Below are positions 43,214 to 52,723 of a stretch of 64,000 bases of DNA, piece after piece (positions within the stretch are counted from its first letter, which is position 1; every line of letters begins with the position of its first letter). This DNA is from Winogradskyella costae (GTDB taxonomy: Bacteria; Bacteroidota; Bacteroidia; Flavobacteriales; Flavobacteriaceae): positions 930,001 through 994,000 of the forward strand of contig NZ_JABFDK010000001.1 in assembly GCF_013403865.1 (NCBI RefSeq). Direction: 5' to 3'. The position numbers and the translations under genes are program-made. Under the pieces are notes generated by a model. That model did no database searches. It saw only the letters and a list, made by a program, of their open reading frames with translations, and was not told where the DNA came from.

Positions 43214-45565
43214 ATGTATAGGTTAATTAATTTTTTAAAGCGAAATAGAATCAAATCTGTAGTGGTGACATTGCTTTTAATTGCTTATTATTTTTGTTTA
43301 CCCCACCAATTATTTAAAGATCCTACGGCAACGGTAATCACAAGTCAATCTAATAAATTATTAGGAGCATTAATTGCAGATGATGGGCAATGGAGGTTTC
43401 CTGCCAATGATAGTGTACCTGAAAAATTTAAAATTTGCATTCTTCAATTTGAAGATGAGTATTTTTATAAACACCCAGGATTCAATCCTATTTCAATTTT
43501 CAAAGCTTTAAAAGGGAATTTAAGTTCAGGAACGGTAAAACGAGGAGGCAGCACATTGACTCAGCAAGTGATACGATTATCAAGAAAAGGACAATCTCGG
43601 ACCTATTTTGAAAAACTGAAAGAACTGATCTTAGCCACACGATTAGAATTTAGATCATCTAAAGATGAAATTTTAAACCTCTATGCAAGTCACGCACCAT
43701 TTGGAGGAAATGTTGTTGGAATCGATGCGGCTTCTTGGCGTTACTTTAATAGAAATGCCTCTAATTTATCTTGGGCCGAAAGTGCAACTTTAGCAGTTTT
43801 ACCTAATGCCCCAAGTTTAATTTACCCTGGAAAAAATCAAAAACTACTATTAAATAAACGAAATCGACTATTAAAAAAACTATATGAAAATGGCACTATC
43901 GATCAATTGACTTATAACTTATCTATCGCTGAAGGCTTGCCACAAAAACCCTATCCGCTGCCTCAAATTGCACCTCATTTACTTCAAAAGATAGCTAAGA
44001 CACAAAAAGGAGAACGTGTAAAAACGACGGTTAAAATAGCACTTCAAGAGCAAACGAATAACATAGTAAAGCAGCATTACGATCTCTTAAAGCAAAATGA
44101 AATTCATAATCTTTCCGTTTTAGTTTTAGACGTAAAAACAAGAGAAGTGGTAACTTATGTTGGCAATTCCCCAACAGATAAAATGCATCAAAACAGTGTA
44201 GATATTATTGACAAACCTAGAAGTACAGGTAGTATTTTAAAACCATTTTTATATGCTGCCATGCTCGATGCCGGAGATCTATTACCAAATACTTTGGTGG
44301 CAGATATACCTACACAATTTGGAAGTTACCAACCCGAAAATTATAATCAGACATACGCCGGCGCCGTAAAAGCTAATGAAGCACTATCACAATCGCTCAA
44401 TGTTCCTATGGTAAGAATGCTTCAAGAGTTTGGATTAGATCGCTTTTACCACTATCTCAAATCTCTTCAGCTCAAAGATTTAAAATATAATGCCAATCAT
44501 TACGGGTTATCTTTAATATTAGGAGGTGCAGAAAGTAATCTTTGGGATATGTGTAAAAGTTATGCTGGTATGGCATCGACCTTGAATCACTTTAATGCTA
44601 ATTCTAGTCAGTATTTTACAAATGAATTTTGCCAACCTACTTATAATTTTAATCAAACTGTTGACTTTGGAAAGCTAACCCCCGAAAAAGCAGTTTTTGA
44701 TGCCGCTTCCATTTTTTTAACATTTGAAAGTATGAAACAGGTCAATCGACCAGAAAGCGATGAAAGTTGGAACTACTATGATTCTTCACAAGAAATTGCT
44801 TGGAAAACAGGAACAAGTTTTGGTTTTAGGGATGCTTGGGCCATTGGTACAACAAAAGATTATGTTGTAGGTGTTTGGGTTGGGAATGCCGATGGGGAAG
44901 GACGACCAGGTTTAGTTGGTGTACAAACGGCTGCACCTATTATGTTTGATGTGTTTGATTTACTACCTAAAACTGATTGGTTTGCAAAACCTTACGACGA
45001 AATGCTTGAGGTGAATATTTGCAAAAAAAGTGGCTATCGCGCTTCCTCTATTTGCGATGACACCGAAATGCGTTATATACAAAGTAGTGGAAAGAAAACA
45101 GAACCATGCCCTTTTCATAAATTAGTACACTTGGATTCATCTGAACATTATCAGGTCAACTCATCTTGTGAAGCCATTTCAAATATTACTAACACGTCTT
45201 GGTTTGTATTACCCCCTCTTCAATCCTATTATTTCAAATCGAAGAATCCATTTTACAAGCCTTTACCACCTTACAGAGCAGATTGTGCTGAATCAGGAGG
45301 AATTTCTATGGAATTCATTTACCCTAATCAACAAAGTACAATTTATTTACCAAAAGATTTTGATGGCAACATTAATGAGCTAATATTAAAAGTCGCACAT
45401 TCTAAACCCGAGCTAGAACTATACTGGTATATTGATAATGAATATATTGGAAGCACTACAGATATTCATGATATAGCTGTTACACCAAACTATGGCGAAC
45501 ATATCATTACTGTTACAGATGAATTAGGAAATGAACTAAAACATAAAATTACAATTTCGGAGTAA
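43214..45565 (+). CDS. pbpC: Penicillin-binding protein 1C
   Basis: This 783-residue bifunctional peptidoglycan synthase has an N-terminal membrane anchor (about 14-31). The glycosyltransferase 51 domain (about 55-225) has FEDEYFYKHPGF, RGGSTLTQQVIRL and the later NLYASHAPFGGNVVGID. The transpeptidase domain (about 300-560) has S340-I-L-K343, S394-L-N396 and K531-T-G-T534, all three catalytic motifs intact. A C-terminal BiPBP_C domain (about 690-783) is typical of PBP1C and separates it from PBP1A/1B. In many bacteria PBP1C is encoded next to an A2M; here the A2M gene is upstream, with two genes inserted between. Confidence 0.95.
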   Translation: MYRLINFLKRNRIKSVVVTLLLIAYYFCLPHQLFKDPTATVITSQSNKLLGALIADDGQWRFPANDSVPEKFKICILQFEDEYFYKHPGFNPISIFKALKGNLSSGTVKRGGSTLTQQVIRLSRKGQSRTYFEKLKELILATRLEFRSSKDEILNLYASHAPFGGNVVGIDAASWRYFNRNASNLSWAESATLAVLPNAPSLIYPGKNQKLLLNKRNRLLKKLYENGTIDQLTYNLSIAEGLPQKPYPLPQIAPHLLQKIAKTQKGERVKTTVKIALQEQTNNIVKQHYDLLKQNEIHNLSVLVLDVKTREVVTYVGNSPTDKMHQNSVDIIDKPRSTGSILKPFLYAAMLDAGDLLPNTLVADIPTQFGSYQPENYNQTYAGAVKANEALSQSLNVPMVRMLQEFGLDRFYHYLKSLQLKDLKYNANHYGLSLILGGAESNLWDMCKSYAGMASTLNHFNANSSQYFTNEFCQPTYNFNQTVDFGKLTPEKAVFDAASIFLTFESMKQVNRPESDESWNYYDSSQEIAWKTGTSFGFRDAWAIGTTKDYVVGVWVGNADGEGRPGLVGVQTAAPIMFDVFDLLPKTDWFAKPYDEMLEVNICKKSGYRASSICDDTEMRYIQSSGKKTEPCPFHKLVHLDSSEHYQVNSSCEAISNITNTSWFVLPPLQSYYFKSKNPFYKPLPPYRADCAESGGISMEFIYPNQQSTIYLPKDFDGNINELILKVAHSKPELELYWYIDNEYIGSTTDIHDIAVTPNYGEHIITVTDELGNELKHKITISE

Positions 45566-45586
45566 TTACTTTCACCCTTAAATCCC

Positions 45587-45594
45587 TATTTTTG
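45587..45594 (+). promoter_or_regulatory. Candidate -7 element of the 45618 membrane protein gene
   Basis: TATTTTTG matches TAnnTTTG and lies 23 bp before the ATG at 45618. Confidence 0.35.
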
Positions 45595-45617
45595 CATAAA
45601 TTAATCAACTTATCATT

Positions 45618-46055
45618 ATGGAAACTGTTCAATTTATACATTCAAAATGGGCCTATTTAGTACTTTTAGTATTAGTCCTTGCTACATTTAACGCATTAAT
45701 TAAATTTTTTGGGGACAAAGAATTTGATGCAAAAGATTTTAGAATTTCATTATTTGCGTTGATTACAATGCACATTCAATTACTGATAGGTATCATATTG
45801 TATATCACGAAGGATTATTTTTCAGTGATTGAACAAGTTGGTGGTATGGGAGAAGTGATGAAAAATTCAGAATTAAGAAAACTAATTATAGAGCATCCTT
45901 TCGCCATGATTATTGCTATTGCCTTAGTTACAATAGGATATTCTAAACACAAAAAAAAATTGACCTCTAAGCCAAAATTTAAGCTACTGGCTATTTTTTA
46001 TACTTTAGCTTTAGCTTGTGTTTTATATATGATTCCATGGAACCTTTGGTTCTAA
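45618..46055 (+). CDS. Four-helix membrane protein (cytochrome b-like, uncertain)
   Basis: This 145-residue protein has four membrane segments (about 9-28, 43-64, 92-110 and 120-140). Histidines lie in or near the segments (H8, H52, H92), so a heme-binding role is conceivable. Similar flavobacterial proteins have been labelled cytochrome B, but the sequence does not settle this. A good bidirectional terminator follows. Confidence 0.75.
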   Translation: METVQFIHSKWAYLVLLVLVLATFNALIKFFGDKEFDAKDFRISLFALITMHIQLLIGIILYITKDYFSVIEQVGGMGEVMKNSELRKLIIEHPFAMIIAIALVTIGYSKHKKKLTSKPKFKLLAIFYTLALACVLYMIPWNLWF

Positions 46056-46073
46056 ATTTTAAATCATAGCACA

Positions 46074-46110
46074 TAAAAAAAGCGTCTAATATTATTAGAC
46101 GCTTTTTTTA
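46074..46110. terminator. Bidirectional terminator
   Basis: AGCGTCTAAT (46081-46090), a 3-nt loop and ATTAGACGCT (46094-46103) lie between A and T runs, serving the convergent membrane protein and nuclease genes. Confidence 0.88.
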
Positions 46111-46125
46111 GTTTCAAAATTTTGT

Positions 46126-47178
46126 TTATAATTCTTTAACTAAGTATACATATACAGGAAAGTGATCACTATAACCTCCTGAAAGACCTGCATCAATCAT
46201 TCTTAAAGGATAGTCTTTATAGCGTCCTTCTTTATTAGTTAAATACGACTTATTAAAAATTCCTGCTTTATAAAATCTAAAAGACGTATAATCCTTTTCT
46301 AAAAAAGGTTGTGTAAATAAAATCATATCAAATAAACTCCATGAATCTCTATAACCAGTTGTTCCTAATCCTTTTTTCTTATATAGGTTTTCATAAGGAT
46401 TATAAACACCTTTTAACTTCACCTTATCTTTGTCTGATTCGGTTTTTATTTCCTTTTTCATACTATCATTAATAGGATTATCATTAAAATCTCCCATAGT
46501 CATGATTTTAGCATAAGGATCAATAGATTGTAGAGAATCAATTATACGTTTGTTTAATTTTCCTGCTGCAACACGTTTAAATCTACTTCTTGCCTCTCCT
46601 CCACTTCGAGACGGCCAGTGATTAACAATAACATGAATTAAATCACCATCTAATTCTCCAGTAACCAATAATTGATCTCTTGTATAAACACGTTTTCTTG
46701 AAGAATCATCGTAAATAAGTAATTCATGAGAACTTGTTTCAATAGGTTTAAAAAGTGCTTTTTGATATAATAGTGCAACGTCAATTCCTCTTTTATCAGG
46801 AGAATCAAAATGAATAATACCATAATCTTTACTCAATAATTGAGGATCATTAACCAAATCTACAAGCACTTGTCTGTTTTCAACTTCAGACACTCCAATT
46901 ATTGCAGGTGAGTTTTTAGTATCTTCATAACCAATATCAGCAACTACTTTTGCCATATTTTTTACTTTTCTCTCATAGGCCTCAGCTCTTAGACCCTGAT
47001 TTAATTCCATAATAGGACTAGCTTCATCATATTTAGTCGTATCATTTATAGTATCAAATAAATTTTCTAAATTATAAAATGCTACAGTGTGAATTTTATA
47101 CTTTTTCTTCTCTTGTGCATTTATACTTATAAATACCATAATAAATAATACCAATAAGTTGTGTTTTAAATTTTTCAT
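46126..47178 (-). CDS. Secreted endonuclease/exonuclease/phosphatase family protein
   Basis: This 350-residue protein has a signal peptide (about 1-21, ending INAQ). The EEP-fold active-site motifs are present: NLENLFD (Asn/Glu), GVSEVEN (metal-binding Glu), VNHWPSR (His), MGDFNDNP (Asp/Asn) and the final SDHFPVY (Asp-His). It is predicted to cut nucleic acids or phosphodiesters in the periplasm or outside the cell. It is divergent from the TonB receptor gene, with overlapping promoters, so the two are likely co-regulated. Confidence 0.9.
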   Translation of the reverse strand: MKNLKHNLLVLFIMVFISINAQEKKKYKIHTVAFYNLENLFDTINDTTKYDEASPIMELNQGLRAEAYERKVKNMAKVVADIGYEDTKNSPAIIGVSEVENRQVLVDLVNDPQLLSKDYGIIHFDSPDKRGIDVALLYQKALFKPIETSSHELLIYDDSSRKRVYTRDQLLVTGELDGDLIHVIVNHWPSRSGGEARSRFKRVAAGKLNKRIIDSLQSIDPYAKIMTMGDFNDNPINDSMKKEIKTESDKDKVKLKGVYNPYENLYKKKGLGTTGYRDSWSLFDMILFTQPFLEKDYTSFRFYKAGIFNKSYLTNKEGRYKDYPLRMIDAGLSGGYSDHFPVYVYLVKEL

Positions 47179-47223
47179 TTACCTCATGTTATGTTAACAT
47201 TAATTACTTTACAAATCTTGAGC

Positions 47224-47259
47224 CAAAAGTAGATATTTATTATAAATAATGTAAATTTG
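47224..47259. promoter_or_regulatory. Overlapping divergent promoters of the nuclease and TonB receptor genes
   Basis: The minus strand has TACTTTTG (47224-47231) toward the nuclease, and the plus strand TAAATTTG (47252-47259) toward the receptor. Both match TAnnTTTG and are back to back, 20 bp apart, so each -33 region would fall on the other's -7 element. Confidence 0.5.
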
Positions 47260-47315
47260 CACGCCTTAAATAAATTTTATTTAATGTACCAAGACTATTA
47301 ACTTTAAATTTAGAT

Positions 47316-50096
47316 ATGAAAAAAAGTTTAATTATTTTACTATTTGGAGTTTTAACTTCCTTTACTATGATGGCACAAAATACCATTATTAAGGGTAGTG
47401 TAAAAGATGCCGCATCTTCAGAACCAATTCCAGATGTAACAATTACTATTGAGGAAACCCAGCAAACAACTTTAACAAACGGTTTCGGTGAATTTATTTT
47501 TTCCAGCAATGTACCATTAGGGGAACATGTTTTAAAAATTTCTAAAGCTGGCTTTGTAACAAAGCGTTACCCAATTATTGTAAACGAAGGTCAAACCGTA
47601 GATATTACGGATATGACTTTAGATATCGATGTCACAGATGTACAAGATATGTTTACAATTACATTGTCTGATGACGAATTAAATGATGATACAAGTGGTG
47701 CAGATAATATTTCTGGATTACTATCGTCTTCATTAGATGTTTTTCAAAGAACAGCAGCTTTTGAATTTAGTTCTTCTTTCTTTAAAGTAAGAGGTTTAGA
47801 TTCAGAAAACGGATCTGTTTTAATGAACGGTATTGAAATGAACAAACTTTACAACGGGAGACCACAGTGGAGTAATTGGGGCGGATTAAACGATATGATG
47901 CGTAACCAAGTTTTAACAACTGGTCTTACTCCTTCTGATTATAATTTTGGTGGTGTTTTAGGAACATCTAACATTATAACTAGAGCTTCTTCTTATAGAA
48001 AAGGTGGACGTATTACATATTCTTCTTCAAATAGAAGTTATACTAATCGTGTTATGGCAAGTTATGCATCTGGTTTATTAGATGGGGGTTGGTCTTATGC
48101 TGTTATGTTAGGAAGACGTTGGGGCGAAGAAGGTTTTGTTGATGGAACATTATATGATTCTAATTCATTCTTTGCTTCTGTAGAAAAGAAAATAAACGAT
48201 AAACACAGTATTAACTTTACTTCAGTTTACACACCTAATAGAAGAGGAAAGTCGTCGCCAAACACACAAGAAATTTATGACCTAAAAGGGATTAAATACA
48301 ATGAATACTGGGGAGACTTGGATGGAGAACAACGAAATTCTCGTATTAAAGAAGTTGAAGAGCCAATCTTTATGTTAAATCATTATTGGGATATTTCTTC
48401 TAAAACAAGATTAAATACTAACGTTGGTTACCAATTTGGTAAATTAGGAAATAGTAGATTAGATTACAGTGGTGGTGGTAACCCAAGTGCTGCTTATTAC
48501 CAACTACTACCTAGTTATCATGAACAAAGAGATGACCTTGCAGGTGCATATTTAGCAGAGCAAAAATTTATAACTGATGGCCAATTAGATTGGAATCGTA
48601 TTATAGATGCTAACGTTACTAATAATATTAATGACATAACTTCTGCGTACGCTTTATATGAAGACAGAGCTGATGACAAGCAATTAACAGTTAATTCTAT
48701 ATTTACATCTGAAATTAATGAACACATTGTTATTAATGGAGCAGTAAACTACAAAAACTTAAAGTCAGAAAACTTCGGAGAAGTTATCGATTTATTGGGG
48801 TCTAATGTTGGTTTATTAAATGTAGATTCTTTTGACGGATACCAATATGACAACCGTAATCAAGATAGAATAGTACAAGAAGGAGATAAATACAGATATA
48901 ACTACAACTTATATGCTGATGTCATTTCAGGTTATGCTCAAGGGCAGTTTAAGTACAACAAGTTTGATTTCTATGCTTCTGCCAATATAACTAGCACAAC
49001 ATACCAAAGAGAAGGGTTATGGGAGAATAGCAGATTTGACGGAGTTGATGGACGACCAGAATCTTTTGGAAAGGGAGACGAGCTTTCATTTACAGGTCTT
49101 GGTGCAAAAGCAGGATTCACATACAAAATTACAGGAAAACACTTAATTGATGTTAATGGAGGTTATCTTACAAGAGCACCAAATTTACGTAACACGTACT
49201 CTAACTCTAGAGAAAATCATTCTGTGGTGAATAATATCAGTGAAGAAATAGTAACATCATTAGATGCTAGCTACATCTTTAGATCACCAATAGTTAATGC
49301 TAAAGTTACAGGATTCTATACTAAAATAGAAGACGCTAACGAAGTTGGTTTTTATTATGCTGATGGTTTAAGTGGCGGTAACGATATTACAGATAACGAT
49401 ACGTCTGCATTTGTTCAGGAAGTTTTACAAGGTATTGACAAAAGCCATTTAGGAATGGAATTAGGAATTGAAGCACAAGTAACACCAACTATAAAATTAA
49501 AAGGTGCTGCTTCTATTGGTCAATATACATATGATAATAATCCTAACTTATACTTAACGTCTGCTAGTTTTCAAACAGCAGATGGGTCAGGTTCTATTGA
49601 TTATGGAAAAGCTAATTTAAAAGATTATAAACTTGCTGGAGGACCTCAAAGAGCTGCATCTATTGGTTTTGAATACAGAGATCCTGATTTCTGGTGGTTT
49701 GGTGCAACAGCTAACTTCTTCTCTAATGCTTACATCGACGTAAATGCATTAACAAGAACAGAGAATTTCTATTTAGATTCAGATGGGTTGCCAATAAATG
49801 ACTATGATGAAGACTTAGCTACTGAATTACTAAAACAAGAAAAAATTAGCGACTACATGGTTATTAACTTAGTCGGTGGAAAATCTTGGAAAGTTGATGA
49901 ATATTATATTAGTCTATTTGCTAGTGTTGGTAACATCCTTGATGAAGTATACAAAACAGGTGGTTTTGAACAAGGTAGAAATGCCAACTATAGAGAACTT
50001 AGAGATGATAATGCTGATGGCAATCCTCAGTTTGGTTCTAAGTATTGGTATGGACGTGGTGCCAATTATTTTGTTAACTTGAACGTTAGATTCTAA
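47316..50096 (+). CDS. TonB-dependent receptor with carboxypeptidase-like plug extension
   Basis: This 926-residue outer-membrane receptor has a signal peptide (about 1-21, ending MMAQ) and a CarboxypepD_reg-like domain (about 24-110: IKGSVKDAASSEPIPDVTIT). The plug region (about 140-235) includes FKVRGLDSENGSVLMNGIEM. A 22-strand-type barrel follows and ends in NYFVNLNVRF, with the terminal Phe typical of outer-membrane barrels. No SusD gene is adjacent. The partner is the DUF5689 lipoprotein 30-80 bp downstream, with the secreted nuclease divergent, so the cargo may be a nucleic-acid or phosphate product. This is inference. Confidence 0.92.
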   Translation: MKKSLIILLFGVLTSFTMMAQNTIIKGSVKDAASSEPIPDVTITIEETQQTTLTNGFGEFIFSSNVPLGEHVLKISKAGFVTKRYPIIVNEGQTVDITDMTLDIDVTDVQDMFTITLSDDELNDDTSGADNISGLLSSSLDVFQRTAAFEFSSSFFKVRGLDSENGSVLMNGIEMNKLYNGRPQWSNWGGLNDMMRNQVLTTGLTPSDYNFGGVLGTSNIITRASSYRKGGRITYSSSNRSYTNRVMASYASGLLDGGWSYAVMLGRRWGEEGFVDGTLYDSNSFFASVEKKINDKHSINFTSVYTPNRRGKSSPNTQEIYDLKGIKYNEYWGDLDGEQRNSRIKEVEEPIFMLNHYWDISSKTRLNTNVGYQFGKLGNSRLDYSGGGNPSAAYYQLLPSYHEQRDDLAGAYLAEQKFITDGQLDWNRIIDANVTNNINDITSAYALYEDRADDKQLTVNSIFTSEINEHIVINGAVNYKNLKSENFGEVIDLLGSNVGLLNVDSFDGYQYDNRNQDRIVQEGDKYRYNYNLYADVISGYAQGQFKYNKFDFYASANITSTTYQREGLWENSRFDGVDGRPESFGKGDELSFTGLGAKAGFTYKITGKHLIDVNGGYLTRAPNLRNTYSNSRENHSVVNNISEEIVTSLDASYIFRSPIVNAKVTGFYTKIEDANEVGFYYADGLSGGNDITDNDTSAFVQEVLQGIDKSHLGMELGIEAQVTPTIKLKGAASIGQYTYDNNPNLYLTSASFQTADGSGSIDYGKANLKDYKLAGGPQRAASIGFEYRDPDFWWFGATANFFSNAYIDVNALTRTENFYLDSDGLPINDYDEDLATELLKQEKISDYMVINLVGGKSWKVDEYYISLFASVGNILDEVYKTGGFEQGRNANYRELRDDNADGNPQFGSKYWYGRGANYFVNLNVRF

Positions 50097-50174
50097 AAAG
50101 AAAAATTAATAAATAATATCACAATTATGAAATGTTCAAATTTCATAAATTCAATAATAATAAATAAAAAAGTT

Positions 50175-51578
50175 ATGAATAAAGCGATTAAATCTTTAAA
50201 ATTAATGTTAGTCTTAATAGCTTCTGTAGCTATTACATCTTGTGTACAGGATGATGACTATACTATTCCTAATAGTTTAGGAGACGAAGAAAATAAAGGC
50301 CTTACATCATTGTTAGAGACTGGAAATGAATTAACGTTCGCAGAAGTTAAAGCATTGTACCAAGGAGGGGAGTTCATCGACCCAGTAGACACTAATGATT
50401 ATGTGAAAGGATATGTATCTTCATCTGATCAGACAGGTAACTTCTTTAAAGAATTCTATATTCAAGATAGTCCTACAAACCCAACATCAGGTATAAAAGT
50501 AATTTTAAACCAAGTTGATACTTACAACCAATTCAATTTAGGAAGAGAAGTATATATTGGTTTACAAGATCTTTTTATTGGAGAAGAGCGTGTTGGAAAC
50601 GGTGTCATTACAATTGGTGGTGGAACTGAAACTGATCAATACGGTACTACTGTAACAAGTTTAAACGAAATTCAAATAAGGCAAAAAGTTTTAAGATCAG
50701 CTGATTCTTACGAATTAACACCTTTAACGTTGGGACTTTCTGCAATTGGTAATAGACATGTAGGTATTTTAGTCAATGTTCAAAATGTGGAATTTGCTGA
50801 CAATTTAAATGGTTTAAATTATTTTGATCCTATCGAAGTTTTTGATACACAAAGAAAATTACAAGACTGTAGTGGTTTTGAGTACACACAATTTATTTTA
50901 GAAACTAGTAGTTTTTCAAGTTTTAAAAATGAAGAATTACCTATTGGAAATGGATCTATAACAGCGGTTGTTAGTAAAACTTTTGATGGTGCTAGCTTAA
51001 TATTAGCTCTTAACAGTACGGATGATGTAGATATGGAAAACCCTAGATGTACTTTATTAGACCTCTCAGAATTTGATGTTGTCTTTGACGAAGGCTTTGA
51101 TAGTGGTTTAGGCGACTGGGAAGTTATAAACACATTAGGCACAGAGGAATGGTACGCTAGTAGCTTTAGTGGTGAAGGTTATGTAAGAGGATCTGCTTAT
51201 GAGAACAGTACTACGACTTTAGAAATGATTAGCTGGTTAATATCACCTTCAATAGATTTTGATGCTAATGAGAATGAGCGTCTTATTTTACAAATTGCAG
51301 ATGCTTTTAGTAATGGACAACCAATAAAAGCTTACTACTCTAACGATTACACAACAGGTAGTGACCCTGATGATGCAACATGGATAGAAATAGGAGCTTC
51401 AGAAATTGCTGCTTTACCAGAAAATACTGGCTTTTTCAACAATGTTTATGATGCTACAGGATTAATTGATGTTTCTATGATTGCAGGTAATGCTGTTTTA
51501 GCCTTTGTTTATGATAGTAACAATGCATCAATATCTACGACAGTAGATTTTAGTAATGTTCAAATTTTAGCACAATAA
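50175..51578 (+). CDS. DUF5689 surface lipoprotein
   Basis: From the ATG at 50175 this gives 467 residues. A lipoprotein signal peptide ends at a Cys near residue 23 (LVLIASVAITSC). A frame starting at 50127 would add 16 non-hydrophobic residues and is less likely. The N-terminal half matches DUF5689 (FAEVKALYQGG, then DYVKGYVSSSDQTGNFFKEF). The C-terminal half (about 310-467) has a jelly-roll-like appearance (VVFDEGFDSGLGDWEVINT, SWLISPSIDF). It is probably exposed at the outer membrane as the partner of the TonB receptor. It is followed by a strong terminator. Confidence 0.87.
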   Translation: MNKAIKSLKLMLVLIASVAITSCVQDDDYTIPNSLGDEENKGLTSLLETGNELTFAEVKALYQGGEFIDPVDTNDYVKGYVSSSDQTGNFFKEFYIQDSPTNPTSGIKVILNQVDTYNQFNLGREVYIGLQDLFIGEERVGNGVITIGGGTETDQYGTTVTSLNEIQIRQKVLRSADSYELTPLTLGLSAIGNRHVGILVNVQNVEFADNLNGLNYFDPIEVFDTQRKLQDCSGFEYTQFILETSSFSSFKNEELPIGNGSITAVVSKTFDGASLILALNSTDDVDMENPRCTLLDLSEFDVVFDEGFDSGLGDWEVINTLGTEEWYASSFSGEGYVRGSAYENSTTTLEMISWLISPSIDFDANENERLILQIADAFSNGQPIKAYYSNDYTTGSDPDDATWIEIGASEIAALPENTGFFNNVYDATGLIDVSMIAGNAVLAFVYDSNNASISTTVDFSNVQILAQ

Positions 51579-51602
51579 AAAATCTTATTTTTTTATAAAG
51601 AG

Positions 51603-51636
51603 AAAGGACTGTTTAAAACGACAGTCCTTTTTTTAT
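51603..51636 (+). terminator. Intrinsic terminator of the receptor operon
   Basis: AAAGGACTGT (51603-51612), an 8-nt loop and ACAGTCCTTT (51621-51630), followed by a T run. Confidence 0.88.
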
Positions 51637-51749
51637 ATCCATATTTCATATTAAACGAATAAGAGTATTTAATTTTATGTCTTATTTAATTGATAGTGCT
51701 TTATTGTAATTCACTATATTTATAACCTAAAAAAAAGGATTCCACCTCT

Positions 51750-52112
51750 ATGTTAGACACCTTATATATTTCAATATTTAATCACTACAAGAAAACTTTA
51801 GGAAAAAAAAGCATTAATATAGCTCTCCTTTATATTAGCACTTTAGAGGTATCTATTGTATTTGTAATAAGTGCTTTTTTTATGGCTTTTGCGAGTCAAA
51901 TGAACATGCTAATAATGTCTTCATCAAAATTTTGGGTATTATTTGCATTAATTACATTTCTTATAATATCTAAAAACTGGATGCGCTATAATGGAAAGAA
52001 ACGACTGATTCTTAATGCCAAATCTAAGCGTAATGATACTTCTATTTACTTATTATGGCTTTTCCCTTTAGGCTGCTTCGTAATAGCCTCTATTCTGCTT
52101 CAAGTTCAATAA
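51750..52112 (+). CDS. Small three-helix membrane protein, unassigned
   Basis: This 120-residue protein has three membrane segments (about 25-50, 58-76 and 97-118), separated by a basic loop (KNWMRYNGKKRLILNAKSKR) that should face the cytosol. I do not recognise the family; similar small proteins are scattered in Flavobacteriia. It is a single gene. Confidence 0.68.
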   Translation: MLDTLYISIFNHYKKTLGKKSINIALLYISTLEVSIVFVISAFFMAFASQMNMLIMSSSKFWVLFALITFLIISKNWMRYNGKKRLILNAKSKRNDTSIYLLWLFPLGCFVIASILLQVQ

Positions 52113-52140
52113 AAAAACGCCACCCTTTCGGATAGCGTTT
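52111..52140 (-). terminator. Terminator of the heavy-metal-domain gene
   Basis: On the minus strand AAACGCTATC and GGTGGCGTTT (52114-52140) pair with two G-U pairs, and a T7 tract follows. It is about 90 bp beyond the stop at 52228. Confidence 0.65.
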
Positions 52141-52227
52141 AAATATTTAAACTTTATAAGTAATTTTTAATAATTATCTATTTTTGGCTTTAACATAACA
52201 CGACTCTTTACCATCTGTGCCTCAAGC

Positions 52228-52626
52228 TTATTTATCGCTCCCAAAATCATCTACGATATGCATATTTTTCACTTTGTAAATATCTGCAACCTTCGTAACG
52301 GTTTCTTGTAATGCCTTTGGTGTAACTTTAGCTTCATCATATTCTACCATAGCCATACGTGTATCAAAATCTACTTTAGCAGATTTTACACCTTCCATTT
52401 TAGCCATCTTCTTTTCGATAGTTTTAGCACAACCCATAGCACAAGTCATTCCATCTATCCCAAATTCTACTTTAGCATACGTTGCATTTGGATCTAGAGT
52501 CGCAGCCACGTCTTTTTTAGCCACTTCCACCTCTACAGTTTTAACTTGTGGTTCGGTTTCATTTTTACAAGAGGTAAAAACCAAAGCTACAATTGCAACT
52601 ATACTTATTGTCTTAAACATCTTCAT
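52228..52626 (-). CDS. Heavy-metal-associated (HMA) domain lipoprotein
   Basis: This 132-residue protein has a lipoprotein signal peptide (Cys 20) followed by a linker and one HMA ferredoxin-like domain (about 53-125). The metal loop is GMTCAMGCAKTIE: its cysteines (C62 and C66) are spaced CX3C, not the classical CX2C of MerP, CopZ and ATPase HMA domains. VDFDTRMAMVEYDE is the usual second half. It is probably a periplasmic or outer-membrane metal (copper-like) binding protein. It is single and divergent from the EamA transporter gene. Confidence 0.85.
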   Translation of the reverse strand: MKMFKTISIVAIVALVFTSCKNETEPQVKTVEVEVAKKDVAATLDPNATYAKVEFGIDGMTCAMGCAKTIEKKMAKMEGVKSAKVDFDTRMAMVEYDEAKVTPKALQETVTKVADIYKVKNMHIVDDFGSDK

Positions 52627-52723
52627 TGATTTAAAGTATTAATATTTTGGTTAAAACTAACAAATATTGACGTTCCTTACGAAACAATTAACGAATTTTA
52701 TGACTCATTATAGACGATCTTGT

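Noticed and set aside
47240-47509. Minus-strand open frame overlapping the start of the TonB receptor
   Set aside because: It runs through the divergent promoter region and the receptor's signal peptide; no recognisable domain and no independent expression signals.
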